Source: Thermoleophilia bacterium
GTDB taxonomy: Bacteria > Actinomycetota > Thermoleophilia > Gaiellales > Gaiellaceae
Length of the DNA: 13,825 bases
Assembly (NCBI GenBank): GCA_013362295.1
Contig: JABFWJ010000469.1
Location: forward strand, 1 to 13,825
Reading direction: 5' to 3'
Below are positions 6,759 through 13,806 of the stretch, piece by piece; the first letter of the stretch is position 1; each line of letters starts with the position of its first letter. Made by a program: the position numbers and the translations under genes. The notes under the pieces are model-generated. The model had not been told where the DNA came from. It saw nothing but the letters and a program-made list of their open reading frames with translations, and searched no databases.

Positions 6759-7174
6759 GCGCGCTCGAGGACGACGACGGGGATCTCGCGATCGGTCCGC
6801 GTCTGGTAGGCGTCGTAGTCGGGCCACTGCTGCGCGGCCAGCTTCCAGAGCCGCTCGCGCTCCTCGCCCTGGGCGGTGCGCGCGCGGGCCGGGAAGACCT
6901 CGTCCTTCACCTGCAACTCGACCTCGGGCTCCTTGACGAGGTTCTTGTACCAGCCGGGATGCTCGGGAGCGCCGCCCTTCGACGCGACGATCACGTACTT
7001 CCCGTCCGCGTTCTCGTAGATGAGGGGCGTCGTACGCGCCTCGCCGGTCTTCCGGCCCTTCGTCGTCAGGAGCAGGATCTTCGATCCCCGCTTCCAATCG
7101 TGTCCGACCTCACCGCCCGTCTCGCGATACCGGCGGACGTGCTCTTCGCCGAACAGGTTCTCGCCTTCGCTCAT
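6755..7174 (-). CDS. Ddn-family (F420-type) nitroreductase/quinone oxidoreductase
   Basis: A 139-aa protein of the deazaflavin-dependent nitroreductase family (split-beta-barrel, Ddn-like), which uses F420H2 in actinobacteria. Recognisable segments are KILLLTTKGRKTGEARTTPLIY (33-54) and VIVASKGGAPEHPGWYKNLV (61-80), the cofactor-binding parts of the family, and a C-terminal REIPVVVLERA strand. The substrate is not predictable. ATG 7174 has AAGGAG 6 nt upstream and overlaps the comB stop as ATGA, so it is translationally coupled to comB. Its TAG stop is the complement of the crcB stop. The open frame runs far upstream, but that part is a low-complexity Arg/Ala shadow of comB. Confidence 0.88.
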   Translation of the reverse strand: MSEGENLFGEEHVRRYRETGGEVGHDWKRGSKILLLTTKGRKTGEARTTPLIYENADGKYVIVASKGGAPEHPGWYKNLVKEPEVELQVKDEVFPARARTAQGEERERLWKLAAQQWPDYDAYQTRTDREIPVVVLERA

Positions 7175-7863
7175 TGCTCGCTCCTTATCTCCGCTGCCGT
7201 TCCGATCATGCGTGAAAGCACAGGCGCCACGTCGAGCAGATCGACCTGCGCGCAGAACTCGATGTCCGCCTCGAGGCCCGGCGGCCCGTAAGTGCGCGCG
7301 TTCAGGCCCTGCAGCGGATCGGGCCAGGCGGCTGAGACGACGGCGGCGGCGATCGCCGCGTCCGAGCGCTCGCCGCCGAGCGCCTCGACGATCCGCCCGG
7401 CGCAGTAGGCGTCGTCGAGCGCGAACGCGCCCTGGAAGCCGGAGCAGATGATCGCCACGTCTCCGCCCGCCCGTCGCGCGGCGCGCGCGACCGCAGAGAC
7501 GTTGAGCAGCGAGCCGAGCAGGACGACGTCGCACCGCGACGCGGCCGTGAGGATGGCACGCGTGCCGTTCGTCGTCGTGAGGATCAGCGTCTTCGCCTTC
7601 GGAGCCTCCGCGAACTCGCGCGGCGAGGCGCCCACGTCGAAGCCCTCGACGACGACGGCCTGGCGCTCCCCTCCGACGACCGCCTCGTCGCCGAGCTCCG
7701 CGCGCAGCAACCGTGCCTCTTCGATCTCCGCGCAGCAGAGGACCCGCTCGTACCCGGACGCAAGTGCCTGCGCGATCGACGACGTGGCGCGGATCACGTC
7801 GACGACGATGCCGACATGCGCCGCGGCTTCTTCGCCGGGGGTGAAGGCGACGTCGACGCGCAC
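7171..7863 (-). CDS. comB: ComB-like 2-phosphosulfolactate phosphatase
   Basis: A 230-aa member of the ComB family. The founding enzyme removes phosphate from 2-phosphosulfolactate in archaeal coenzyme M synthesis, but bacterial homologues are common and their substrate is mostly untested. Family motifs are intact: GIVVDVIRATSSI (18-30), VGGER (63-67), LTTTNGTRA (95-103) and CSGFQGAFALDDAYCAG (140-156). It starts at GTG 7863 with no Shine-Dalgarno but with TAGCGT 6 nt upstream, consistent with a leaderless mRNA. It is first in a two-gene operon with the Ddn-like gene (ATGA overlap). No other coenzyme M gene is present in the window, so the archaeal reaction should not be assumed. Confidence 0.9.
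   Translation of the reverse strand: MRVDVAFTPGEEAAAHVGIVVDVIRATSSIAQALASGYERVLCCAEIEEARLLRAELGDEAVVGGERQAVVVEGFDVGASPREFAEAPKAKTLILTTTNGTRAILTAASRCDVVLLGSLLNVSAVARAARRAGGDVAIICSGFQGAFALDDAYCAGRIVEALGGERSDAAIAAAVVSAAWPDPLQGLNARTYGPPGLEADIEFCAQVDLLDVAPVLSRMIGTAAEIRSEQ
7181..7186 (-). promoter_or_regulatory. Shine-Dalgarno (AAGGAG) of the Ddn-like gene
   Basis: The minus strand reads AAGGAG, 6 nt before ATG 7174. It lies within the last codons of comB and fixes the start of the downstream gene well inside a longer open frame. Confidence 0.75.
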
Positions 7864-7868
7864 GTCGA

Positions 7869-7875
7869 TACGCTA
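7869..7875. promoter_or_regulatory. Overlapping divergent -10 elements of comB and the rhomboid gene
   Basis: The 17 bp between the two GTG starts contain TACGCT (plus, 7869-7874) and TAGCGT (minus, 7875-7870). Both fit TANNNT, overlap by five bases in opposite directions, and each ends exactly 6 nt before its own start codon. This suits two leaderless divergent transcripts from one symmetrical element. No convincing -35 is seen for either. Inferred from sequence only. Confidence 0.5.
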
Positions 7876-7880
7876 GCCCG

Positions 7881-8750
7881 GTGGACGCGCCCCGCTACTG
7901 CTACCGGCATCCCGACCGGGAGACCGGCCTCTCCTGCTCCGAGTGCGGTCGGCCCATCTGCTACGAGTGCATGACGCCCGCACCGGTCGGGATCCGCTGT
8001 CCCGAGCACTCGGGCAAGCCGCAGGGCATGCAGAAGGTGACACGCGCCGCCGAGCGCGCCGTGACTGGCGTCGGCGGCCGTCGCGTCAACGCGGTGACGC
8101 TCGGCCTGATCGGCGCGAACGTTCTCGTCGCGCTGATCGAGCTCGCGGGCGGGAGCCGCAGCGGGTTCTTGAACAGCACGATCTTCGAGAAGGGGTCGCT
8201 CTTCGCGACCGGGTTCGTGTCGGCGAGCGGAAAGCAGCTCGGCGTGGCACACGGCGAGTGGTGGCGCCTCTTCACCGCGATGTTCCTGCACGCGAGCTTC
8301 TTCCACCTGCTCGTGAACATGTACTCGCTCTACTTCGTCGGCTCGATCATGGAGTCGCTGATCGGGCGGTGGCGCTTCTTGTTGCTGTATCTCGCGTCCG
8401 GGCTCGCCGGCTCTGCGGGCGCGCTCCTGCTCAGCCCGCTCAAGCCGACCGTCGGCGCCTCGGGCGCGATCTTCGGCGTGCTCGGCGGCCTGTTCGTCCT
8501 CGAGCGCCGCGGCAATATCGCGACCGGCGGTCAGATCGCCGGCCTGATTCTGATCAACCTCGTGATCACGTTCGCCTTCTCGAGCTCGATCTCCGTCGGC
8601 GGCCACATCGGCGGCCTGATCGGCGGCATGGTGCTGATGGTCGCGCTCTTGCAGTTTCGCCGGTCCGCGCTCTACAGCGTGGCGGCGGTGGCGGGGGTGG
8701 TCGTGATCAGCGTCGTCGTCGCGTACGCGAAGGTGCGCACCTACCAGTGA
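7881..8750 (+). CDS. Rhomboid intramembrane serine protease with N-terminal B-box-like zinc finger
   Basis: A 289-aa GlpG-type rhomboid that cleaves membrane protein segments. Residues 7-43 form a cytosolic zinc-finger-like module (Cys7, His10, Cys19, Cys22, Cys27, Cys30, Cys40, His43), a combination typical of actinobacterial rhomboids. The protease core shows WWRLFTAMFLHASFFHLLVNM (127-147) with His137, His142 and Asn146, then GASGAIFGVLGG with the catalytic Ser194, and GGHIGGLIGG with the catalytic His242. Hydrophobic helices run from about 70 to 280, including a final helix (VAAVAGVVVISVVVAYA). It starts at GTG 7881 behind a possible leaderless -10. The TGA overlaps the GTG of the glycosidase gene, so the two are coupled. 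Substrates are unknown. Confidence 0.93.
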   Translation: MDAPRYCYRHPDRETGLSCSECGRPICYECMTPAPVGIRCPEHSGKPQGMQKVTRAAERAVTGVGGRRVNAVTLGLIGANVLVALIELAGGSRSGFLNSTIFEKGSLFATGFVSASGKQLGVAHGEWWRLFTAMFLHASFFHLLVNMYSLYFVGSIMESLIGRWRFLLLYLASGLAGSAGALLLSPLKPTVGASGAIFGVLGGLFVLERRGNIATGGQIAGLILINLVITFAFSSSISVGGHIGGLIGGMVLMVALLQFRRSALYSVAAVAGVVVISVVVAYAKVRTYQ

Positions 8751-9658
8751 GCAGGCTCGCGGTCGCGGTCGCGTTCCTCGCGCTCGCGCTCGCGTCCGCC
8801 GCGCAGGCTGCGACCCAGCTCGGCATCTTCGGAAACATCGCGCGTTTCCAGCAGCTGACCGGGCAACGGTCGGAGGTGGGCCACGTGATCGTCGGGTGGG
8901 GCCAGTCGACGTTCGGCCAGATCTGGCCGACGCTCGGGGACGTCCCGATGCTGGGCTTCGACAACGGCCAGGGCGCCGTGACGATGCAGGCCGTCGCCCG
9001 CGGCGGCGGCGACGGCTACCTGCTCGCGATGAGCGAGTCGGCGCGCAATCTCGGCAAGCTCGTCTACATCCGGCCGTTCGGCGAGATGAACGGCCACTGG
9101 AACGCCTACTGCGCGTACAACACGAACGGGACTCCGCGCGGCGTCGCGTACTCGACGGCGAACTTCCGCAAGGCGTTCGCGCGCATCTACCTGATCATGC
9201 ACGGCGGCCCGACCGTGAATACAACGCTGAAGCGGCTCGGCCTGCCGCCCGTTGCCGCCGAGATCCCGACCAACCTGTTCGTCAAGGTCGTGTGGAACCC
9301 GCAGGGCTACGGCAGCCCGGACGTGCCGGGCAACCGTGCGCAGGCGTACTACCCGGGCGACCGCTACGTCGACCTCGTCGGCGACGATCTCTACGACATC
9401 GGCGGCAAGGCGGAGTTCGCTGCCGCCGACAAGCTGTACAAGGCGCATCCGTCGAAGCCCTTCTCCTTCCCCGAGTGGGGCCTGTGGGGCGTCGACGACC
9501 CGAGGTTCGTGCAGCAGATGGCGACGTTCGTGAAGACGCACCCGCGCACGAAGCTGATCTCCTACTTCAACGCGAAGCCGGGCTCGATCTTCGACCTCGC
9601 GTCCAAGCCGAAGTCGCTGGCCGCGTACAAGCGCTACATCCTGCCGCTCGGGCGATGA
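8747..9658 (+). CDS. Secreted GH26-like glycoside hydrolase
   Basis: A 303-aa exported TIM-barrel glycosidase candidate. Residues 1-21 form a signal peptide (SRLAVAVAFLALALASAAQA, likely cut before ATQLG). YIRPFGEMNGHW (107-118) matches the GH26 acid/base motif R-x-x-x-E-M-N-G, with Glu113, and FPEWGLWG (241-248) fits the nucleophile region, with Glu243. GH26 enzymes act mainly on beta-mannan and related beta-glycans; the substrate here is not determined, and a non-catalytic or exopolysaccharide role is possible. It starts at GTG 8747 in a GTGA overlap with the rhomboid stop and ends in an ATGA overlap with the YjbR-like gene. Coupling to a rhomboid protease is unusual and may mean membrane-release processing or just compact gene packing. 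Confidence 0.8.
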   Translation: MSRLAVAVAFLALALASAAQAATQLGIFGNIARFQQLTGQRSEVGHVIVGWGQSTFGQIWPTLGDVPMLGFDNGQGAVTMQAVARGGGDGYLLAMSESARNLGKLVYIRPFGEMNGHWNAYCAYNTNGTPRGVAYSTANFRKAFARIYLIMHGGPTVNTTLKRLGLPPVAAEIPTNLFVKVVWNPQGYGSPDVPGNRAQAYYPGDRYVDLVGDDLYDIGGKAEFAAADKLYKAHPSKPFSFPEWGLWGVDDPRFVQQMATFVKTHPRTKLISYFNAKPGSIFDLASKPKSLAAYKRYILPLGR

Positions 9659-10017
9659 GCGACACACATGTACTCGACCGGCTGCGCACGATCTGCCTGC
9701 GGTTCCCGGAGGCCGAGGAGGCCGGCGGCGTCGGCAACCCGAGCTTCAAGGTCCGGGGGAAGATCTTCGCGATGCGGCACTCGCTGCACGGCGTCGAACG
9801 CTGGTCGGTCTGGTTCAAGGCGCCTGCCGGTGTGCAGCAGCTCGTCGTCGGCGACGATCCGACGCGCTTCTTCGTCCCGCCCTACGTGGGCTCGAAGGGC
9901 TGGATCGGCGCCTACCTCGACGTCGAGCAGGACTGGGAGGAGCTCGCCGACTTCGTGGAGGAGAGCTACCGGATGACGGCACCGAAGCGACTCGTCGCTC
10001 AGCTCGGAAGTTCTTGA
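9655..10017 (+). CDS. MmcQ/YjbR family protein
   Basis: A 120-aa single-domain protein of the YjbR family (double-wing, CyaY-like fold), often labelled DNA-binding although the cellular role is unproven. Matching segments are CLRFPEAEEAGGVGNPSFKV (14-33), GKIFAM, WFKAPAGVQQLVVGDD and FFVPPYVGSKGWIGAYLD, in the family order. ATG 9655 overlaps the glycosidase stop as ATGA. It is the third gene of a chain of 4-nt overlaps starting with the rhomboid. Its TGA (10015-10017) already lies in the stem of the following hairpin repeat. Confidence 0.88.
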   Translation: MSDTHVLDRLRTICLRFPEAEEAGGVGNPSFKVRGKIFAMRHSLHGVERWSVWFKAPAGVQQLVVGDDPTRFFVPPYVGSKGWIGAYLDVEQDWEELADFVEESYRMTAPKRLVAQLGSS

Positions 10018-10049
10018 ATCTGGTTCGGCTACGCCGAATCAGGTTCAGG
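10013..10049 (+). repeat. Interspersed hairpin element, copy C, 3' of the YjbR-like gene
   Basis: Left arm GAATCTGGTTCGGC (10016-10029), loop TAC, right arm GCCGAATCAGGTTC (10033-10046), extended to about 17 pairs over 10013-10049. Plus-strand RNA, the sense of the preceding gene, pairs throughout using G-U wobbles; minus-strand RNA would have two A-C mismatches. No T-tract follows, so it is not a textbook intrinsic terminator. It could act as a 3'-end stabiliser or a terminator of another type. It overlaps the YjbR-like stop codon. Confidence 0.88.
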
Positions 10050-10060
10050 TGCCCGGCGAC

Positions 10061-10093
10061 CGATTCTGATTCCGCGCAGCGGAACCAGAATCG
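10061..10093 (-). repeat. Interspersed hairpin element, copy D, 3' of ppdK, inverted
   Basis: Read on the minus strand: left arm GATTCTGGTTCCGC, loop TGC, right arm GCGGAATCAGAATC (10092-10062), plus one more closing pair. It is the same family as copies A-C but inverted. Relative to copy C it carries paired changes at element positions 3/29 (A-T to T-A) and 12/20 (G-C to C-G), and G-U to A-U at 4/28. Its one G-U wobble makes the stem perfect in minus-strand RNA, the sense of ppdK, whose stop lies 5 bp away. No U-tract is seen. Confidence 0.88.
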
Positions 10094-10098
10094 AGCCT

Positions 10099-12687
10099 TC
10101 AGCCTCCCGCCGCGACGTACGAGCCCGTGCCCGATTCCCGCAGCGCGGCCTGCGCGGCTGCGAGCCGCGCCAGGGGGACGCGGAACGGGGAGCACGACAC
10201 GTAGTCCAGCCCGAGCTCGTGGCAGAACGCGATGCTCCGCGGCTCGCCGCCGTGCTCGCCGCAGATGCCGAGCTTGAGCTCCGGCTTCGTGGTGCGGCCG
10301 CGGTCGACGGCGATGCGCATCAGGTCGCCGACGCCGTCGACGTCGATCACCTCGAACGGGTTGCGCTCGAGCACGCCGTCGTTGAGGTAGCGCGTCAGGA
10401 ACTTGCCCTCCGCGTCGTCGCGCGAGAAGGCGAGGGTCGTCTGCGTCAGGTCGTTCGTGCCGAAGGAGAAGAAGTCCGATACCTCCGCGATCTCGTCGGC
10501 GCGCAGCGCGGCGCGCGGCACCTCGATCATCGTGCCGACGAGATGCTCGACCTCGGGAGCCTCCTCGGCCCACACGGACTCCGTCAGCTCACGGAGGCGT
10601 GCGAGCTCCTCGCGGAAGCCGACGAGCGGATGCATCACCTCGACGAGCGGCGCATCGCCCGTACGCTCCTGCACGGCGCGCGCAGCGCGCGCGATCGCGC
10701 GAATCTGCATCTCGTAGATCTCCGGGAACATCAGCCCGAGCCGGCAACCGCGCGTGCCGAGCATCGGATTCGACTCACGGAGCGCGCGGATCCGCGCGCG
10801 CATCTTCTCGTCACGCGCATCCTGCTCGTCCGGCAGGAACTCGTGGAGCGGCGGGTCGAGCAGGCGAATCGTCACCGGCAGCCCGGCCATCGCCGCGAAG
10901 ATCCCTTCGAAATCCGACTGTTGGAACGGCAGCAGCCGGTCGAGCGCGCTCCGGCGGCCGGCTTCGTTGTCGGCCAGGATCATCTCCTGCACGACGGGGA
11001 GCCGCTCGTCGCCGAAGAACATGTGCTCGGTCCGGCACAGGCCGATCCCCTGCGCGCCGAATTCACGAGCCCGAACGGCATCGTCAGGCGTGTCGGCGTT
11101 CGCGCGCACCTTCAGCCGCCGCTGCTCGTCCGCCCACGAGAGGATCGTCTCGAAGTCCTCGTTGATCTGCGGCGGCACGAGCGGGACGGCGCCGAGGAAT
11201 ACCCGGCCCGTTCCCCCGTCGATCGTGATCACGTCGCCCTCGTGCAGCACATGCCCCGCGAGCTTCGCGGTGCCCTCGCCCAGCGAGAGCTCCTCGCAGC
11301 CCGCGACGCACGGCTTCCCCATCCCGCGTGCCACGACGGCCGCGTGCGACGTCATCCCACCGTGCACGGTGAGGATCCCTTGCGCCGCGATCATGCCGTG
11401 GATGTCGTCCGGGGTCGTCTCCCAGCGGACGAGGATCACCGGGCCGTTCTTCGCGCGCTCGACCGCCGTGTCGGCGTCGAAGACGATCCCGCCGCTCGCG
11501 GCGCCGGGCGAGGCGTTCAGACCCTTCGCCGCCACCTCGAGGGACGCCGTCGGGTCGATCATCGGGTGCAGCAGCTGATCGAGCTGCGCCGGGTCGATGC
11601 GGGCGACGGCCTCTTCGCGTGAGATCAGCCCCTCCTCGACCATCGTCACGGCCGCCTTGAGCGCCGCCGCGGCGGTCCGCTTCGCGGCGCGCGTCTGCAG
11701 GAGGAAGAGCTGCTCGTCCTCGACGGTGAACTCGATGTCCTGCATGTCGCGGTAGTGCTCCTCGAGCCGCCGCATCGTGTCCACGAGCTGCTCGAACGAG
11801 CCCGGCAGCGACGCGCGCATCGCCTCGATCGGCTGCGGCGTGCGGATGCCTGCCACGACGTCCTCGCCCTGCGCGTTCGCGAGGAACTCGCCATACAGGC
11901 CGGTCTCGCCGGTCGAGGGGTCGCGCGTGAACGCGACGCCGGTCCCCGACCGGTCGCCTTTGTTGCCGAAGACCATCTGCACGATGTTGACGGCGGTGCC
12001 GAGGTCGTCTCGGATGTCGTGCGCGCGCCGATACACCTGTGCGCGCGGGTTGTCCCACGAGGCGAAGACGGCCCGCACTGCGCGCAGGAGCTGGTCGCGC
12101 GCATCGGCCGGAAAGTCGCTGCTCGTCTCCTGCCGGTAGATGGCCTTGAACGTCTCGACGAGCCCGCGCAGCTCGTCGGGGCCGAGGTCCGTGTCCTGGC
12201 GGCCCGCCTTCACCTTCGCGAGCGCCTGCTCGAAACGGTGCCCGTCGATCCCGTCGACCACCTCGCCGAACATCTGGATCAGCCGCCGGTACGAGTCGAA
12301 GGCGAAACGCGGGTTGTCGGTCTGCCGCGCGAGCCCTTCGGCCGCCTCGTCGTTCAGGCCGAGGTTGAGGATCGTGTCCATCATCCCGGGCATCGACACG
12401 GCTGCGCCCGAGCGCACCGAGACGAGCAGCGGGTCTTCGGCCGAGCCGAAGCGCTTGCCGGCGCGATCCTCCAGGCGACGGACGTGCTCGTCGAGCTCCG
12501 CCTCCAGGCCCGGCGGCAGGTCGCGCGTCTCCATGTAGGCCCGGCACGCGTCCGTCGTGATCGTGAACCCGGCCGGGACGGGGACGCCCATCTGCGTCAT
12601 CTCGGCGAGGCCGATCCCCTTGCCGCCGAGCAGCTCCCGGCCGCCTGTCGTCGGCTCGCCGAAGTCGTAGACGAAGCGGTCCGCCAT
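10099..12687 (-). CDS. ppdK: Pyruvate, phosphate dikinase (PPDK)
   Basis: An 862-aa enzyme interconverting pyruvate, ATP and phosphate with PEP, AMP and pyrophosphate. The N-terminal ATP-binding domain includes GTAVNIVQMVFGNKGDRSGTG (230-250). The central swivelling domain has GGMTSHAAVVARGMGKP (443-459), with the phosphoryl carrier His448 and Thr446, the residue its regulator phosphorylates in known systems. The C-terminal PEP/pyruvate barrel has GIGLCRTEHMFF (547-558), LGTRGCRLG, FSFGTNDLTQTTLAFSRDD and LGICGEHGG with the catalytic Cys809. All key residues are present and the length matches bacterial PPDKs. ATG 12687 has no Shine-Dalgarno; a TAGATT -10 candidate lies 10 nt upstream. The gene is downstream of a small membrane protein gene and the PPDK regulator, which supports the assignment over PEP synthase. 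Confidence 0.97.
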   Translation of the reverse strand: MADRFVYDFGEPTTGGRELLGGKGIGLAEMTQMGVPVPAGFTITTDACRAYMETRDLPPGLEAELDEHVRRLEDRAGKRFGSAEDPLLVSVRSGAAVSMPGMMDTILNLGLNDEAAEGLARQTDNPRFAFDSYRRLIQMFGEVVDGIDGHRFEQALAKVKAGRQDTDLGPDELRGLVETFKAIYRQETSSDFPADARDQLLRAVRAVFASWDNPRAQVYRRAHDIRDDLGTAVNIVQMVFGNKGDRSGTGVAFTRDPSTGETGLYGEFLANAQGEDVVAGIRTPQPIEAMRASLPGSFEQLVDTMRRLEEHYRDMQDIEFTVEDEQLFLLQTRAAKRTAAAALKAAVTMVEEGLISREEAVARIDPAQLDQLLHPMIDPTASLEVAAKGLNASPGAASGGIVFDADTAVERAKNGPVILVRWETTPDDIHGMIAAQGILTVHGGMTSHAAVVARGMGKPCVAGCEELSLGEGTAKLAGHVLHEGDVITIDGGTGRVFLGAVPLVPPQINEDFETILSWADEQRRLKVRANADTPDDAVRAREFGAQGIGLCRTEHMFFGDERLPVVQEMILADNEAGRRSALDRLLPFQQSDFEGIFAAMAGLPVTIRLLDPPLHEFLPDEQDARDEKMRARIRALRESNPMLGTRGCRLGLMFPEIYEMQIRAIARAARAVQERTGDAPLVEVMHPLVGFREELARLRELTESVWAEEAPEVEHLVGTMIEVPRAALRADEIAEVSDFFSFGTNDLTQTTLAFSRDDAEGKFLTRYLNDGVLERNPFEVIDVDGVGDLMRIAVDRGRTTKPELKLGICGEHGGEPRSIAFCHELGLDYVSCSPFRVPLARLAAAQAALRESGTGSYVAAGG

Positions 12688-12697
12688 GTGGACGCGG

Positions 12698-12703
12698 AAT
12701 CTA
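12698..12703 (-). promoter_or_regulatory. Possible -10 of ppdK
   Basis: TAGATT on the minus strand matches TANNNT and ends 10 nt before ATG 12687, within the 27-bp gap to the upstream gene. No clear -35 is seen. It would allow ppdK to be transcribed apart from the regulator with almost no leader. Weak evidence. Confidence 0.3.
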
Positions 12704-12714
12704 TCCCGTTTGCG

Positions 12715-12900
12715 TTAGGAGCTCGCGGTGCCGGGCCTGCGGCCGGCCCGGCGCCGCGAGCGAAACTCCGCGATCCACGCCAGTACGCGCAGCCCGAACC
12801 AGAACGGTGTGAAGAGGCCGTAGAAGAGAACGAGCGCCGCGGCCAGCGTCGTGTACCAGACGCCCCAGCGCCACTTCGGAACGGGTGGCTTGGGCTTCAC
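12715..12900 (-). CDS. Small membrane protein between the PPDK regulator and ppdK
   Basis: A 61-aa protein from GTG 12900: a basic, proline-rich head (KPKPPVPKWR), a long hydrophobic stretch (about 13-46, WGVWYTTLAAALVLFYGLFTPFWFGLRVLAW) that could be one or two closely spaced helices, and an Arg-rich tail (FRSRRRAGRRPG). I do not recognise the family. The start is chosen because the hydrophobic part begins shortly after it; the open frame upstream is the Arg-rich shadow of the regulator gene. No convincing Shine-Dalgarno. It lies 77 bp after the regulator and 27 bp before ppdK on the same strand. An accessory role tied to PPDK is possible but unsupported. Confidence 0.6.
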   Translation of the reverse strand: MKPKPPVPKWRWGVWYTTLAAALVLFYGLFTPFWFGLRVLAWIAEFRSRRRAGRRPGTASS

Positions 12901-12977
12901 CCGGTGCGCTTGCCCGTCGGCTGGCCGTCCAGCGCGTCCAGAGGACCTGGCGTTCCCGCCGGGTGGAGCCCAGGGTC

Positions 12978-13799
12978 TCACGAGGCCTGGGCTTTGGCTT
13001 CGGCGGCGCGTTGCTCGACGAGGCGGATGATGCGGTGCGAGATCTCCTCGATCGAGAGCTCGCTCACCTCGAGTACCGGACAGCCGAGACGGCGGTGGAT
13101 CTGCGCGGCGTAGTCGAGCTCGTCGTAGATCTCGACGAGGCTCGCGTAGCTTCGGTCGCCGCGCATCCACCTGATGCGCTCGCCGCGGATCTCCGAGAGC
13201 CGTTGCGCGTCGATCGTCAGGCCGACGATCTTCGACTGCTCGATCGTGAAGAGCTCGGCCGGCGGCTCGATCCCCTTCACGAGCGGCACGTTCGCGGTCT
13301 TGTAGCCGAGGTAGCCGAGGTAGATCGAGAGCGGCGTCTTCGAGGTGCGCGAAACGCCGACGAGGACGATGTCCGCCTGGTCGAGGCCCCGCCCCAGGCC
13401 GTCGTCGTACTTCACGGCGAACTCGATCGCGGACATCCGGCGGAAGTAGGCGTCGTTGAGCGGCGGCCGCGCGCCGGGCTTCATGCGGGCCGACCGGCCC
13501 GAGACGCGCGCGACCGCATCGATCGGATGCCCGAGCAGGTCGCAGTAGTGCAGCTTCGCGCTCCGGCAAAGCGTGCGCATGCACTCGCGCAGCTCGGGCT
13601 CCACGAGCGTGTAGACGACGACGGCGGGTCGACCCTTCATCCGCTCGACGGCCAGCTGGAGATCGGCAACGGTCTCGACGCGTGGATGCCTGATCTCGAG
13701 GAAATCCTGATCGGGGAACTGGGCCTCGAGGGCCTGGACGAGCCGCTGGGCGGTCTCGCCGGTGGAGTCCGAGACCATGTGGAGCTCGACGGGGTTCAC
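12978..13799 (-). CDS. ppsR: PPDK regulatory protein, bifunctional kinase/pyrophosphorylase (DUF299 family)
   Basis: A 273-aa member of the PDRP/PpsR family (kinase-PPPase). It uses ADP to phosphorylate the active-site threonine of PPDK or PEP synthase, inactivating it, and reverses this by phosphate-dependent phosphorolysis. Visible motifs are the N-terminal HMVSDSTGETAQRL (7-20), DLLGHPID (87-94) and the nucleotide-binding P-loop GVSRTSKTPLSIYLG (148-162), followed by the conserved NVPLVKG and the C-terminal half. The adjacent target makes PPDK its likely substrate; the symbol ppsR is the general family name. It starts at GTG 13799, with ATG at codon 8 as a less likely alternative. There is no Shine-Dalgarno; AT-rich -10 candidates lie just upstream near the window end. 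Confidence 0.94.
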   Translation of the reverse strand: MNPVELHMVSDSTGETAQRLVQALEAQFPDQDFLEIRHPRVETVADLQLAVERMKGRPAVVVYTLVEPELRECMRTLCRSAKLHYCDLLGHPIDAVARVSGRSARMKPGARPPLNDAYFRRMSAIEFAVKYDDGLGRGLDQADIVLVGVSRTSKTPLSIYLGYLGYKTANVPLVKGIEPPAELFTIEQSKIVGLTIDAQRLSEIRGERIRWMRGDRSYASLVEIYDELDYAAQIHRRLGCPVLEVSELSIEEISHRIIRLVEQRAAEAKAQAS

Positions 13800-13806
13800 G
13801 CAGTGA

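Noticed and set aside
10219..11622. 467-codon plus-strand frame opposite ppdK (and another at 11755-13113)
   Set aside because: Both are composition-driven shadows of ppdK and its neighbours, with no recognisable domain and no start signals.
12781..12815. Sequence resembling the hairpin repeat (CGCAGCCCGAACCAGAAC)
   Set aside because: It lies in the coding sequence for FWFGLR of the small membrane protein and has no complementary second arm, so the resemblance is chance.
12968..12992. 7-bp inverted repeat GCCCAGG/CCTGGGC at the end of the PPDK regulator gene
   Set aside because: An 11-nt loop, no U-tract on the minus strand and overlap with the coding end make it a poor terminator; such short GC repeats are expected by chance here.
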